DNA of 64,000 bases from an uncultured Mucilaginibacter sp. (GTDB lineage: Bacteria; Bacteroidota; Bacteroidia; Sphingobacteriales; Sphingobacteriaceae), in assembly GCA_903864275.1 (NCBI GenBank), contig CAIPFE010000014.1, forward strand, positions 310,001-374,000. The letters are read 5' to 3'. A program made the position numbers and the translations under genes. The notes below the pieces were generated by a model that saw nothing but the letters and a program-made list of their open reading frames with translations, was not told where the DNA came from and made no database searches. Within the stretch, counting starts at the first letter, position 1; each line of letters begins with the position of its first letter. Shown piece by piece: positions 15,207 to 23,073 of this stretch.

Positions 15207-16391
15207 CTAAAAACGCCTAAACTCCTCCGTTAATTCAAATACTTTCTTTAATATGTTTTGTTCATTTTCGTCAAAAGTACGGTGATCGCGGCGAGCAAAA
15301 ACCTTTCCTGCGGTTTCAAACATTTTTTTTATGGAATAAACTTCGTACCCCTGCGCGCCGCCCCACGAAAAATCAGGCACAAAGTTGCGCGGGAAACCGG
15401 CGCCGAAAACATTGGCGCTTACCCCAACCACAGTGCCCGTATTAAACATGGTATTAATAGCGCATTTGGCGTGGTCAGCCATAATTAAACCGCAAAATTG
15501 CAAGCCGGTTTTACGGAAACGTTGCGTGGTATAATCCCATAGCTTTACATCATCATAATTATTTTTCAGGTTCGAGTTATTCGAATCAGCGCCGATATTG
15601 CACCACTCCCCTACCACGGCATTGCCCAAATAGCCTTCATGCCCTTTTGACGAATAGCCCCAGATCACTGCATTATTTAACTCCCCGCCTACACGGCAGT
15701 AAGAGCCAACCGTAGTAGCGCCGTATATCTTGGTGCCCATTTTTACCTGTGAATGCTCGCCTAAAGCAAATGCCCCGCGGATATGCGTGCCTTCCCAAAC
15801 TTCGGTATTGCCGGCCAGGTAAATAGGCCCGTTGGTGGTATTAAAGGTGGAGCAATCGGCAATCGCGCCTTCTTCGGCAAAAAAATCCTTGCCTATGATG
15901 ATGTTGGTCGGGCTAATAGCGGCGCTTTTGCGGCCTTCGGTAAGCAGCTTAAAATCCTTGCGGAGCTCGGCATCGTTGTTCCTGAAAATGTCTTCGGGAT
16001 AGGTGATAACAACAGGCTTGTGTTTTAAATCGACTGTTTTATCAAATTCGCCCTTCGGATCAAACTCAAGCGCATCCCTTTCGTTCAACTTCACAGCCAC
16101 TAACTTTTCGCCGTATTTTAATGCCTCATTGCCGTGCAGCGCCAATATAGCCGCTATCAGGACTTCATCAGGACAAAACGCGCCGTTTATAAACAAATTC
16201 CTTTCTTCAATACCAATAGGGAACTTACCCTGCAGCCACGGTTGGGTGTACCACGAAAAATCAAGATCAAAACGTTTGGACCATTTTTCGGCGATGGTTA
16301 AAATACCAATGCGCAGGTCGGCCACGGGGCGGGTGAAAGTTAAAGGCAGAAGGGTCTGGTGCGCGTTATCGTCGAAAAAGATAATTGCCAT
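15207..16391 (-). CDS. GlmU-like putative sugar-nucleotidyltransferase with left-handed beta-helix
   Basis: 394 residues from the ATG at 16391. An earlier ATG at 16421 is rejected because the promoter box TATTTTTG (16396-16403, minus strand) lies 4 nt before 16391. The N-terminal part (MAIIFFDDNAHQTLLPLTFTRPVADLRIGI) and a hexapeptide-repeat region from about residue 190 (ISPTNIIIGKDFFAEEGA, LAGNTEVWEGTHIRGAFALGE, GTKIYGATTVGSYCRVGG) match the Bacteroidota GlmU-like family. Substrate and role are not established; the canonical pyrophosphorylase motif GGxGTRxxP is absent. Probably cytoplasmic, in surface-sugar precursor metabolism. Confidence 0.75.
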   Translation of the reverse strand: MAIIFFDDNAHQTLLPLTFTRPVADLRIGILTIAEKWSKRFDLDFSWYTQPWLQGKFPIGIEERNLFINGAFCPDEVLIAAILALHGNEALKYGEKLVAVKLNERDALEFDPKGEFDKTVDLKHKPVVITYPEDIFRNNDAELRKDFKLLTEGRKSAAISPTNIIIGKDFFAEEGAIADCSTFNTTNGPIYLAGNTEVWEGTHIRGAFALGEHSQVKMGTKIYGATTVGSYCRVGGELNNAVIWGYSSKGHEGYLGNAVVGEWCNIGADSNNSNLKNNYDDVKLWDYTTQRFRKTGLQFCGLIMADHAKCAINTMFNTGTVVGVSANVFGAGFPRNFVPDFSWGGAQGYEVYSIKKMFETAGKVFARRDHRTFDENEQNILKKVFELTEEFRRF

Positions 16392-16462
16392 GGCACAAAA
16401 ATAAAAAAATCCCTCCGCCAACAGGCGGAGAGACTCATAAATATTTTATTAAAATAAGGATA

Positions 16463-16711
16463 TTATTTCTTATTGTAACGGGTGCGGAACTTGTCGATAC
16501 GTCCAGCTGTATCAACCAGTTTCATTTTCCCGGTGTAAAACGGATGCGAGGTGTGTGAAATTTCAAGTTTCACCAGCGGATATTCGTTGCCATCTTCCCA
16601 TTTAACTTTTTCGCGGGAGTCGATGCATGATTTTGTTAAAAAAGCGTAATCGTTCGACATATCTTTAAAAACAACTAATCTATAATTTGAAGGGTGCAGA
16701 TCTTTTTTCAT
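16463..16711 (-). CDS. rpmE2: 50S ribosomal protein L31 type B
   Basis: 82 residues from the ATG at 16711 ([20 protein letters not shown]); an in-frame ATG 33 bases upstream is rejected because the -7 box covers it. The [25 protein letters not shown] end is diagnostic. Type B L31 lacks the CxxC zinc site of type A, and only one cysteine is present here (TKSCIDSRE). It belongs to the large ribosomal subunit and, in other bacteria, replaces the zinc form. Confidence 0.93.
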   Translation of the reverse strand: MKKDLHPSNYRLVVFKDMSNDYAFLTKSCIDSREKVKWEDGNEYPLVKLEISHTSHPFYTGKMKLVDTAGRIDKFRTRYNKK

Positions 16712-16741
16712 TGTGTTAAACTTTCTCTCTAAAAAGAGGTG

Positions 16742-16773
16742 CAAATGTAGGTGTTTTTTTATTTTCCTGCAAG
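16742..16773 (-). promoter_or_regulatory. Promoter of rpmE2
   Basis: On the minus strand, CTTG at 16770-16773 (-33, one mismatch to TTTG), a 20-nt spacer and TACATTTG at 16742-16749 (-7) fit the Bacteroidota promoter. The leader to the ATG is about 30 nt. Confidence 0.6.
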
Positions 16774-16792
16774 TTTAATTTGGGTGACGTTT

Positions 16793-17190
16793 GGTTCATG
16801 GTTGATGGTTCATTGTTCATGGCGTTGCATGGATTGATAATCAGCTTGATAATCAGTAAATTAAATATAAATGAGCTTTTCAGTTGAAGAAATATATTGG
16901 CTTTAAACGATCTTTTAATCCTAATTATCTCATTATTTAGATGTGTTTTGTTATCCAATAATCCGATGCCCCATAGGGGCTACCGCTTTGTAGCAAGTAA
17001 AACGAGAGAAATTTTGCCACGTCAGTGGCTACCCTTCGCGAATTTTAAGACTCCGTTCGGCTAATGATTTGGGCGTTGCCTTCGGCCCGTGCTATCCGCT
17101 CATACTGCACAGGCCTTAATCACAGGCCGGTATCCGCTTCTATCACTAACGCAAATTTCGTCTATTAACTATGAACCATCAACTATGAAC
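16793..17190. repeat. Nested intergenic repeats between rpmE2 and mce
   Basis: Outer arms are GGTTCATGGTTGATGGTTCA (16793-16812, continuing to 16822) and AACTATGAACCATCAACTATG (17167-17187), complementary in short units. Inside, about 16965-17155, is another dispersed-repeat type: hairpin GCCCCATAGGGGC, then TTGTAGCAA, GGGCGTTGCC, CTATCCGCT and GGCCTTAATCACAGGCC. No gene is seen in the 467 bp. Confidence 0.5.
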
Positions 17191-17583
17191 TGATTGGCAT
17201 AACTCAATTAGCACACCTCCTGCACTTTTTGGATGCACAAAACAAACCAGTTTATTATCGGCCCCTAATTTGGGCTCATCATTCAACAATACAAACCCTT
17301 CGCTTTTTAACCTTGCCATTTCGGCCCTAATATCCTCTACCTCAAAAGCTATATGGTGTATGCCCTCCCCTTTTTTGGTTATGAATTTGGCTATCGGGCT
17401 GTCATCTGATAATGCTTCCAATAATTCGATCTTATTGGGGCCGCTTTGTAAAAACGCTGTCCTAACACTTTCAGAATCAACTTCTTCAATTTTATATACC
17501 TTCGTATTTAGCAATTTTTCGTACAGCGCACAGGCAGCCTTAAAATCAACAACAGCTATACCGATATGCTCAACCTTGTTCAT
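17179..17583 (-). CDS. mce: Methylmalonyl-CoA epimerase
   Basis: 134 residues from the ATG at 17583; a TTG two codons earlier is the alternative. One vicinal-oxygen-chelate module pair: VEHIGIAVVDF with metal-binding H7, KIELLE, GIHHIAFEVEDI, and GGVLIELCQ, giving the usual H/E metal ligands. It interconverts (2R)- and (2S)-methylmalonyl-CoA in propionate metabolism. The last four codons and stop (SVHS*) lie within the right arm of the flanking repeat, so the C-terminus may have been altered by it. A near-consensus box AATATTTG ends 3 nt before the ATG. Confidence 0.9.
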   Translation of the reverse strand: MNKVEHIGIAVVDFKAACALYEKLLNTKVYKIEEVDSESVRTAFLQSGPNKIELLEALSDDSPIAKFITKKGEGIHHIAFEVEDIRAEMARLKSEGFVLLNDEPKLGADNKLVCFVHPKSAGGVLIELCQSVHS

Positions 17584-17658
17584 GTCCAAATATTGTAAAT
17601 TATTGCCGGGTAGCCTGTATTTTCTCCTTATTTTTAATGATTTTAAATAAACTTTATA

Positions 17659-17666
17659 TACCTTTG
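17659..17666 (+). promoter_or_regulatory. -7 promoter box TACCTTTG of iscS
   Basis: The box matches TAnnTTTG and lies 22 nt before the iscS ATG, giving a short conventional leader, in contrast to the boxes that touch their start codons elsewhere in the window. Confidence 0.55.
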
Positions 17667-17688
17667 TTATGTTTAACTGTTAAAACGT

Positions 17689-18900
17689 ATGGATCTCCCG
17701 ATATATTTAGATAATAATGCAACTACGCCGATGGACCCGCGGGTACTTGAAGCTATGCTGCCTTATTTTACTACAAAATTTGGCAATGCCGCAAGCCGTA
17801 ACCACCCGTTTGGCTGGGTAGCCGAAGAAGCTGTTGATTATGCACGCGAGCAGGTGGCCAAATTGATCGGCGCAACCGAAAAAGAGATCATTTTTACATC
17901 CGGCGCAACCGAATCAGATAACCTGGCGATCAAGGGTGTATTTGAAATGTATAAAGACAAAGGCAACCATATTATCACCACCGTTACAGAACATAAAGCT
18001 GTTTTGGATGCCTGCAAACATGTGGAGAAAATGGGTGGCAGGGTAACTTACCTCCCTGTAAAAGAAGATGGCCTGATTGATCTTGATCTGCTGGAACAAA
18101 GCATGAGCAGCGATACTATTTTGGTTTCGGTAATGTATGGCAATAACGAGATCGGCGTAATTCAGCCGATCAAAGAAATTGCTGCAATTGCCCATAAGCA
18201 CGGCGCTTTGTTTATGACGGATGCTGTACAAGCTGTAGGAAAGATCCCCGTTAATGTTATTACTGACGGCATTGACCTGCTGGCATTATCAGCACACAAA
18301 ATATATGGTCCTAAAGGCGTTGGCGCGCTGTATGTACGCCGTAAAGGCCCCAGGGTAAAGGTTACCGCGCAAATGGACGGCGGCGGTCACGAGCGCGGCA
18401 TGCGTTCGGGCACGTTGAACGTACCGGGTATTGTTGGTTTAGGCAAAGCCTGCGAGCTTTGTATGCAGGAAATGGAAAGCGAAGCAAAACGTTTATCCGC
18501 TTTACGCGATAAGCTGCAGTCGTCATTACTTGAGCTGGAAGAAAGCTATGTGAACGGCAATACCGAACACCGTTTGCCGCATGTCGCCAATATCTCCTTC
18601 AAATATGTAGAAGGTGAAGGTTTAATGATGGCAATGAAGGATCTGGCGGTATCGTCGGGTTCGGCCTGTACCTCAGCTTCGCTGGAACCATCGTATGTGT
18701 TAAAAAGCTTGGGTTTGTCAGATGACCTGGCGCATTCATCCATCCGCTTCGGTTTGGGACGTTTTACTACCGAAGAAGAAGTGGACTATGCTATCGAAGT
18801 AACAAAAAAATCTGTGCGACACCTTCGCGAACTTTCGCCGCTATGGGAAATGTTTAAAGAAGGCATCGACCTGGATAAGATCGAGTGGGCGGAACATTAA
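17689..18900 (+). CDS. iscS: Cysteine desulfurase
   Basis: 403 residues, IscS type. The pyridoxal-phosphate lysine is K204 ([11 protein letters not shown]) and the persulfide cysteine is C327 on the mobile loop ([14 protein letters not shown]), with the early LDNNATTP motif at 7-14. It removes sulfur from cysteine and hands it to IscU for Fe-S cluster assembly. iscU and iscA follow on the same strand at 93 and 95 bp. No iscR, hscA, hscB or ferredoxin gene is seen in the group, so this is a minimal isc cluster. Confidence 0.95.
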   Translation: MDLPIYLDNNATTPMDPRVLEAMLPYFTTKFGNAASRNHPFGWVAEEAVDYAREQVAKLIGATEKEIIFTSGATESDNLAIKGVFEMYKDKGNHIITTVTEHKAVLDACKHVEKMGGRVTYLPVKEDGLIDLDLLEQSMSSDTILVSVMYGNNEIGVIQPIKEIAAIAHKHGALFMTDAVQAVGKIPVNVITDGIDLLALSAHKIYGPKGVGALYVRRKGPRVKVTAQMDGGGHERGMRSGTLNVPGIVGLGKACELCMQEMESEAKRLSALRDKLQSSLLELEESYVNGNTEHRLPHVANISFKYVEGEGLMMAMKDLAVSSGSACTSASLEPSYVLKSLGLSDDLAHSSIRFGLGRFTTEEEVDYAIEVTKKSVRHLRELSPLWEMFKEGIDLDKIEWAEH

Positions 18901-18993
18901 GATGATTTCGGATTTTTGAATGCGGAATGCGGAATAGATAAAAAAAATAGAATTAACAATCACTAATTCAATAATTCATTAATTATAAATAAA

Positions 18994-19407
18994 ATGGCAT
19001 ATTCAGATAAGGTAATCGATCACTACACAAACCCCCGCAATGTGGGAACTTTAGATAAAAGCAGTCACAAGGTAGGTACTGGTTTGGTTGGTGCGCCTGA
19101 ATGCGGCGACGTTATGCGCCTGCAGATACAGGTTGATGATAACAACATGATCACCGATGCTAAATTTAAAACATTTGGCTGCGGATCGGCTATTGCATCG
19201 TCATCATTGGCTACAGAATGGCTGAAAGGCAAAAGCATCGACGATGCCATGAAGATTGACAACATGGACATTGTTGAAGAACTGGCCCTTCCGCCGGTAA
19301 AAATACACTGCTCGGTACTTGCCGAGGATGCTATAAAAGCAGCAATTAATGATTACCGCGTAAAAAATGGCATGACTGCCATTGAAAGCGAAAAAGTGCA
19401 TCATTAA
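18994..19407 (+). CDS. iscU: Fe-S cluster assembly scaffold IscU
   Basis: 137 residues with the three scaffold cysteines C37 (APECGDVM), C63 (FGCGSA) and C106, next to the chaperone-recognition motif LPPVKIHCS. Aspartate D39 two residues after C37 is the conserved release residue. It receives sulfur from IscS and iron to build [2Fe-2S] clusters. It is the second gene of the isc group. Confidence 0.95.
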   Translation: MAYSDKVIDHYTNPRNVGTLDKSSHKVGTGLVGAPECGDVMRLQIQVDDNNMITDAKFKTFGCGSAIASSSLATEWLKGKSIDDAMKIDNMDIVEELALPPVKIHCSVLAEDAIKAAINDYRVKNGMTAIESEKVHH

Positions 19408-19502
19408 TTAGATGTGAGATATGAGATTTGAGATATGAGACAGAAAATAACGCTTGTATCTCATATGTCATATCTCATATCCAAAATCTCATATCTACTA
19501 AA
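19408..19502. repeat. Short-period inverted-arm array (GAGATATGAG type) between iscU and iscA
   Basis: Left arm AGATGTGAGATATGAGATTTGAGATATGAG (19411-19439) in three ~10-nt units; right arm TATCTCATATGTCATATCTC... to 19500. It could form a long imperfect stem inside the isc transcript, and an open frame across it would add 25 spurious residues to IscA. An arm of the same wording precedes lysS (27448-27476). Confidence 0.6.
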
Positions 19503-19829
19503 ATGGTAACTGTAACTGATAAGGCGAAAAGCAAAATAGAACATTTGATGCAGGACACTGGGCTTGATGGCTCGTATTTTCTGCGGGTTTCTGTCCAGGG
19601 GGGTGGTTGTTCGGGGTTATCGTACAATTTAGATTTTGACAACGAAATAAAAAAGGGCGACCAGTTCTTTGAAGATAAAGGCGTACGTTTTGCCCTCGAC
19701 ATGAAATCCTTCCTTTACCTCGCCGGCACCGAACTTGATTTTTCGGACGGGCTTAACGGCAAAGGCTTTAACTTTCATAACCCAAATGCAAGCAGGACTT
19801 GCGGTTGCGGGGAGAGTTTTTCCGTCTAA
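19503..19829 (+). CDS. iscA: Fe-S cluster carrier, IscA/HesB family
   Basis: 108 residues from the ATG at 19503 (MVTVTDKAKSKIEHLM); an upstream ATG at 19428 lies in the repeat array. The three cluster-binding cysteines are C36 (GGGCSG), C100 and C102 (TCGCGESF). A-type carriers pass clusters from the scaffold to target enzymes. Last gene of the isc group; a terminator follows. Confidence 0.93.
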   Translation: MVTVTDKAKSKIEHLMQDTGLDGSYFLRVSVQGGGCSGLSYNLDFDNEIKKGDQFFEDKGVRFALDMKSFLYLAGTELDFSDGLNGKGFNFHNPNASRTCGCGESFSV

Positions 19830-19857
19830 TTATAGGGTTACACCGATTATAAAAAGA

Positions 19858-19893
19858 TTACACCGATTTTATTGAATAAGATCGGTGTTTTTG
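19858..19893 (+). terminator. Terminator of the isc group
   Basis: ACACCGATTTTA and TAAGATCGGTGT form the stem around TTGAA, followed by TTTTTGTTT. The phrase ATTACACCGATTTT recurs inverted as AAATCGGTGTAAT at 22888-22918. Confidence 0.7.
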
Positions 19894-19912
19894 TTTCAAC
19901 TCCTCAATACAG

Positions 19913-20030
19913 GGCATTTGTAGAGACGCAATATTTTGCGTCTCTGAACAAATGATGCCGTTTTAGATTAATTCTATAAATAGGTCCGAGACGCAAAATA
20001 TTGCGTCTCTACATCAATTTTCAAAATGCC
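19913..20030. repeat. Paired GTAGAGACGCAA palindromes in a long inverted repeat
   Basis: GTAGAGACGCAATATTTTGC followed by GTCTC (19920-19944) and its inverse GAGACGCAAAATATTGCG followed by TCTCTAC (19988-20012) flank a 43-bp loop; GGCATTTG and CAAAATGCC extend the outer stem. Relatives lie at 29241-29268 and 40522-40617. It separates iscA from the convergent permease. Confidence 0.65.
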
Positions 20031-20039
20031 GCGGCAACC

Positions 20040-22469
20040 CTACTCAGTCCTCAAACTTTTAATAGGATTGGCAAACGCCGCCTTAATGGTTTGAAATGCA
20101 ATTGCGATACTGGTAATTGCCAGCGTAGATAGAACAGCAACCGCAAATACCCACCAGCTGATGTTGGTGCGATAAGCAAAATCGCGCAGCCAGTTATTCA
20201 TTAAAAACCAGGCGACCGGCGCGGCAATTAAAAATGCCACTACAATAAGGCCCAGGAAATCCTTCGACAATATAAATGATATATGCTTTACCGATGCGCC
20301 GAGCACTTTGCGGATGCCTATCTCCTTTGTTTTTTGTTCTATAATAAATGAGAGCAGGCCGATTAACCCAAGCACATTAATGACGATGGAGACAAAAGTG
20401 AAAAGGTTAAACAACTGTTGTGTACGTTTTTCATTCTTGTACAAAGCCGCCACGCTTTCATCAAGAAATTTGGTTTCAAATATTTCTTTAGGATATACCG
20501 AGGTCCATACCTTCTCAATGGCAGCCAGGCTTGCGGCCGAATACCCGTTAGAAAATTTTATGCCGACATTATAATAAAAGAAAGGATATTGCACCATCAG
20601 TACCGGCGAAACGGCCTCGTGCAAAGATGCCACATGATAATCCTTTACAACACCTATAACCGGGGCAGAAATATTATTGAGGCCAAAAGTGACATATTTG
20701 CCGATTGCCTCCTGCGGCGATGCATACCCCAGCTTTTTTACCGCCGTTTCATTTAGTACAAATGCATAATGCTTCGCTGAATCGGGAATTTTGAGCGCAG
20801 CCTGGCGTTCGTTATCCTGGTCGAACCATCTCCCGGCAACCAGGTGCAAGCCATAGGTTTTCAGGTAATTTAAATCACCGGCTTTCACTTTCACATCAAG
20901 TTGTTCAACTGCATATTTTTCCTTCCGGTTGAAGCCGGTATTAATATTGTCTTCCGATATAGGTCCGGCCAGCGAGAAACTATAGCTGCTGATACCAGGT
21001 ATATTTGCTAATTGGTCGCGCAGTGATTGTAATTCGGCAGGTTTATTTTCGGGAAGGCCAATATCCACTACTTTCTCTTTGCTGAAGCCCAATGGCTTTG
21101 ACTGGATAAAACTCATTTGTTTGGCCACCATGATTGCGCCGATAATTAATATCTGTGCCGTTAAAAATTGGAAAACAACAAGCCCCCGCCTCAGGAAAAC
21201 AACTGATGTCTTGGGCGCGGACATTTTACTTTTTAAGGCAGTAATAGGATTAAATCCTGACAAAACAAACGCAGGATACAAGCCTGATAAGAGGGAAACG
21301 GCGACCCATAGCCCGGTCAACAAAACGCCGGTTTTTAAATTAAACCAGTCCAAAGGAATATTTTTGTCGAGGAAGCTATTTAACAGCGGGAGGAAGAAAC
21401 CGACTGACAACGCAGCAGCAAAAATAACCACGGCGGAAAGCAGGAAAGTTTCGGACAAAAACTGCCCGATCAAATGCGTACGTGTTGCCCCCATAGTTTT
21501 CCTCACGCCTACTTCCCGGGATTTTTTTATGGCCAAAGCCGTTGACAGGTTGGTATAATTGATGCAGGCCGCTAGTATCAGGAATAGTCCGATAGCGCCA
21601 ACGAGGTACAGGTATTGATAATTGATGGTATAAGAAGGATTGCCAGCAGTGTACAATTGATTAAAATGAATATCGGGCAAGGGCTGCAGTTTGTATATGA
21701 TCTTTGTGCCGGGGTTATTTTTTGAAGTGTACCTGTCGGCAATAGCGCGGAGTACGCTTTCCGTAGCATTTACTTTATTATGCCCCGCCAGGCCGATATA
21801 AACAAAGCCGTTCGCGGTTAAACTCCATTTATCCAGCGGCAGATCACCAATGAGGTGAGATGTTAAAGAAGGGTACGAAACCAGCATATTATAAGGCAGG
21901 TGAGTATTCGGAGGCGCTTCGGCTATAACAGCAGCAACCTCAAGGTCCATAAAATTGGCAAGCTTAATTCTTTTACCCACCGGGTCGGCATTGCCAAAGT
22001 ACCGGCGGGCGGTTGTTGCCGTTAGCACTGCAAAGCCCGGCTCGGCAAAGGCCCTTTTTATTTTGCCCTGTAGTACAGTTAATGGAAAAAGTTTTGGAAA
22101 AACGGAATCTGCAAACACGACATTTTTTTCTTTGAGTTTTGTCTCGCCAAACGAGATCAGATCTTCCTTCTCAAAATGGATCTGCGAGATGAGTTTTTGA
22201 TCGGGCATTGCCGCACGCATTACCGTGGCCAGCGGGTATGGTGTTGGGGCGCCATATGTTTTGCCCGTTGATGCTACAGAATTATTTACAACCCGGTATA
22301 TGCTGATGTTGCTGCCGGGATGTTTGTCGAAACTTATTTCGTGCAAAATGATCAGCGAGATAAGCAGGCATACAACAACGCTGATATACAGGCCGGCAAA
22401 ATTGAGCACAAAGAAACCTTTGTTCCTTTTTACATTACGCAAGGCGGTTTTGAAGTAATTTTTTAGCAT
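20040..22469 (-). CDS. FtsX/MacB-type ABC transporter permease
   Basis: 809 residues. Membrane spans are near 19-41, then a periplasmic MacB-like domain, spans around 285-430 (LVGAIGLFLILAACINYTNLST, SREVGVRKTMGA), a second periplasmic domain, and a last set of spans after ~680 (IGIRKVLGAS, FLIAAPVAWFLM). Two FtsX modules in one chain are typical of the Bacteroidota family that exports lipoproteins, peptides or lipids. No ABC ATPase gene is adjacent, so its partner is unknown. A paralogue with the same plan is at 38097. Confidence 0.85.
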   Translation of the reverse strand: MLKNYFKTALRNVKRNKGFFVLNFAGLYISVVVCLLISLIILHEISFDKHPGSNISIYRVVNNSVASTGKTYGAPTPYPLATVMRAAMPDQKLISQIHFEKEDLISFGETKLKEKNVVFADSVFPKLFPLTVLQGKIKRAFAEPGFAVLTATTARRYFGNADPVGKRIKLANFMDLEVAAVIAEAPPNTHLPYNMLVSYPSLTSHLIGDLPLDKWSLTANGFVYIGLAGHNKVNATESVLRAIADRYTSKNNPGTKIIYKLQPLPDIHFNQLYTAGNPSYTINYQYLYLVGAIGLFLILAACINYTNLSTALAIKKSREVGVRKTMGATRTHLIGQFLSETFLLSAVVIFAAALSVGFFLPLLNSFLDKNIPLDWFNLKTGVLLTGLWVAVSLLSGLYPAFVLSGFNPITALKSKMSAPKTSVVFLRRGLVVFQFLTAQILIIGAIMVAKQMSFIQSKPLGFSKEKVVDIGLPENKPAELQSLRDQLANIPGISSYSFSLAGPISEDNINTGFNRKEKYAVEQLDVKVKAGDLNYLKTYGLHLVAGRWFDQDNERQAALKIPDSAKHYAFVLNETAVKKLGYASPQEAIGKYVTFGLNNISAPVIGVVKDYHVASLHEAVSPVLMVQYPFFYYNVGIKFSNGYSAASLAAIEKVWTSVYPKEIFETKFLDESVAALYKNEKRTQQLFNLFTFVSIVINVLGLIGLLSFIIEQKTKEIGIRKVLGASVKHISFILSKDFLGLIVVAFLIAAPVAWFLMNNWLRDFAYRTNISWWVFAVAVLSTLAITSIAIAFQTIKAAFANPIKSLRTE

Positions 22470-22648
22470 ATCGGTATTTTAAGAATGATCGGTTGGATAA
22501 ATTTAAACTAATAAAATGCCAAACTCATAAATAGCTATTAATCAATATATTGCAATGAACAGTTAAAATTCAATTGCCCGTTTATGATACAAAAAAGCGT
22601 CCGTTTATGGAACGATTATATGAATCGTCTCTGCCGACATAAATCAAA
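22470..22648. other. Divergent upstream region without a recognised gene
   Basis: This is the left part of the 604-bp gap between the permease and the acyl-CoA synthetase. No coding sequence is seen. An intergenic element follows at 22649-22826. Confidence 0.5.
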
Positions 22649-22826
22649 GCGCTGTAGGCGCTAAATATCGGTAGGAAAAATAAAACAAAGGATTTACGTG
22701 CCGTCGGTACGTAACAATTGAAGGGATGTTAGCGCCAATGCATGGCGGTGGTTCCGTACCTAAAGGCACGGTACATCCGCCGCGTTGTTTTTTCTACCGA
22801 TATTTGACCCTTACAGGGTCTTTTTT
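22649..22826. repeat. Structured interspersed element, copy 1
   Basis: About 178 bp with nested complementarity. An end hairpin GCGCtgtaGGCGC is followed by the outer stem AAATATCGGTAG with CTACCGATATTT. The inner stem is GTGCC plus GGTACG with CGTACC plus GGCAC. The apical hairpin is CGCCA-ATGCA-TGGCG, and the far-end hairpin GACCCttacaGGGTC is followed by Ts. A diverged copy is at 61276-61452. It lies between divergent genes. Confidence 0.75.
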
Positions 22827-22967
22827 CTCCCCTGATCGGAGTATCGCGACTACAAAATAGCTTTTATCGCTATAATCAAAGCAAAATCGGTGTAATCATT
22901 CTTCAAATCGGTGTAATTAGCAAAAATCATTTTTCCATCTGCGTAATCAAAAAAATAAAAAATAAAT

Positions 22968-22975
22968 TAGCTTTG
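22968..22975 (+). promoter_or_regulatory. -7 promoter box TAGCTTTG before the acyl-CoA synthetase
   Basis: A TAnnTTTG match 98 nt before the ATG at 23074. The leader contains one arm of GATTAG-type spacer text (TAATCTCTACCCTCC, CAATCTCTGATCAC) at 23034-23062. Confidence 0.4.
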
Positions 22976-23073
22976 TTAGCATTATAAACCAATAAACAAT
23001 ACCAGGCATTGCAGAGGATAGACTTGTTTTAACTAATCTCTACCCTCCAATCTCTGATCACTAACCACTAAAC

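Noticed and set aside
19428..19502. N-terminal extension of IscA
   Set aside because: The extra 25 residues are encoded by the GAGATATGAG repeat array; IscA proteins start at MVTVTDKAK-like sequence.
21079..21558. 159-codon open frame on the plus strand inside the permease gene
   Set aside because: Antisense shadow of the FtsX-type permease, no start context or family.
22470..23073. A gene within the 604-bp divergent gap
   Set aside because: No open frame with coding character; the gap is occupied by the structured element and AATCGGTGTAAT-type spacer text.
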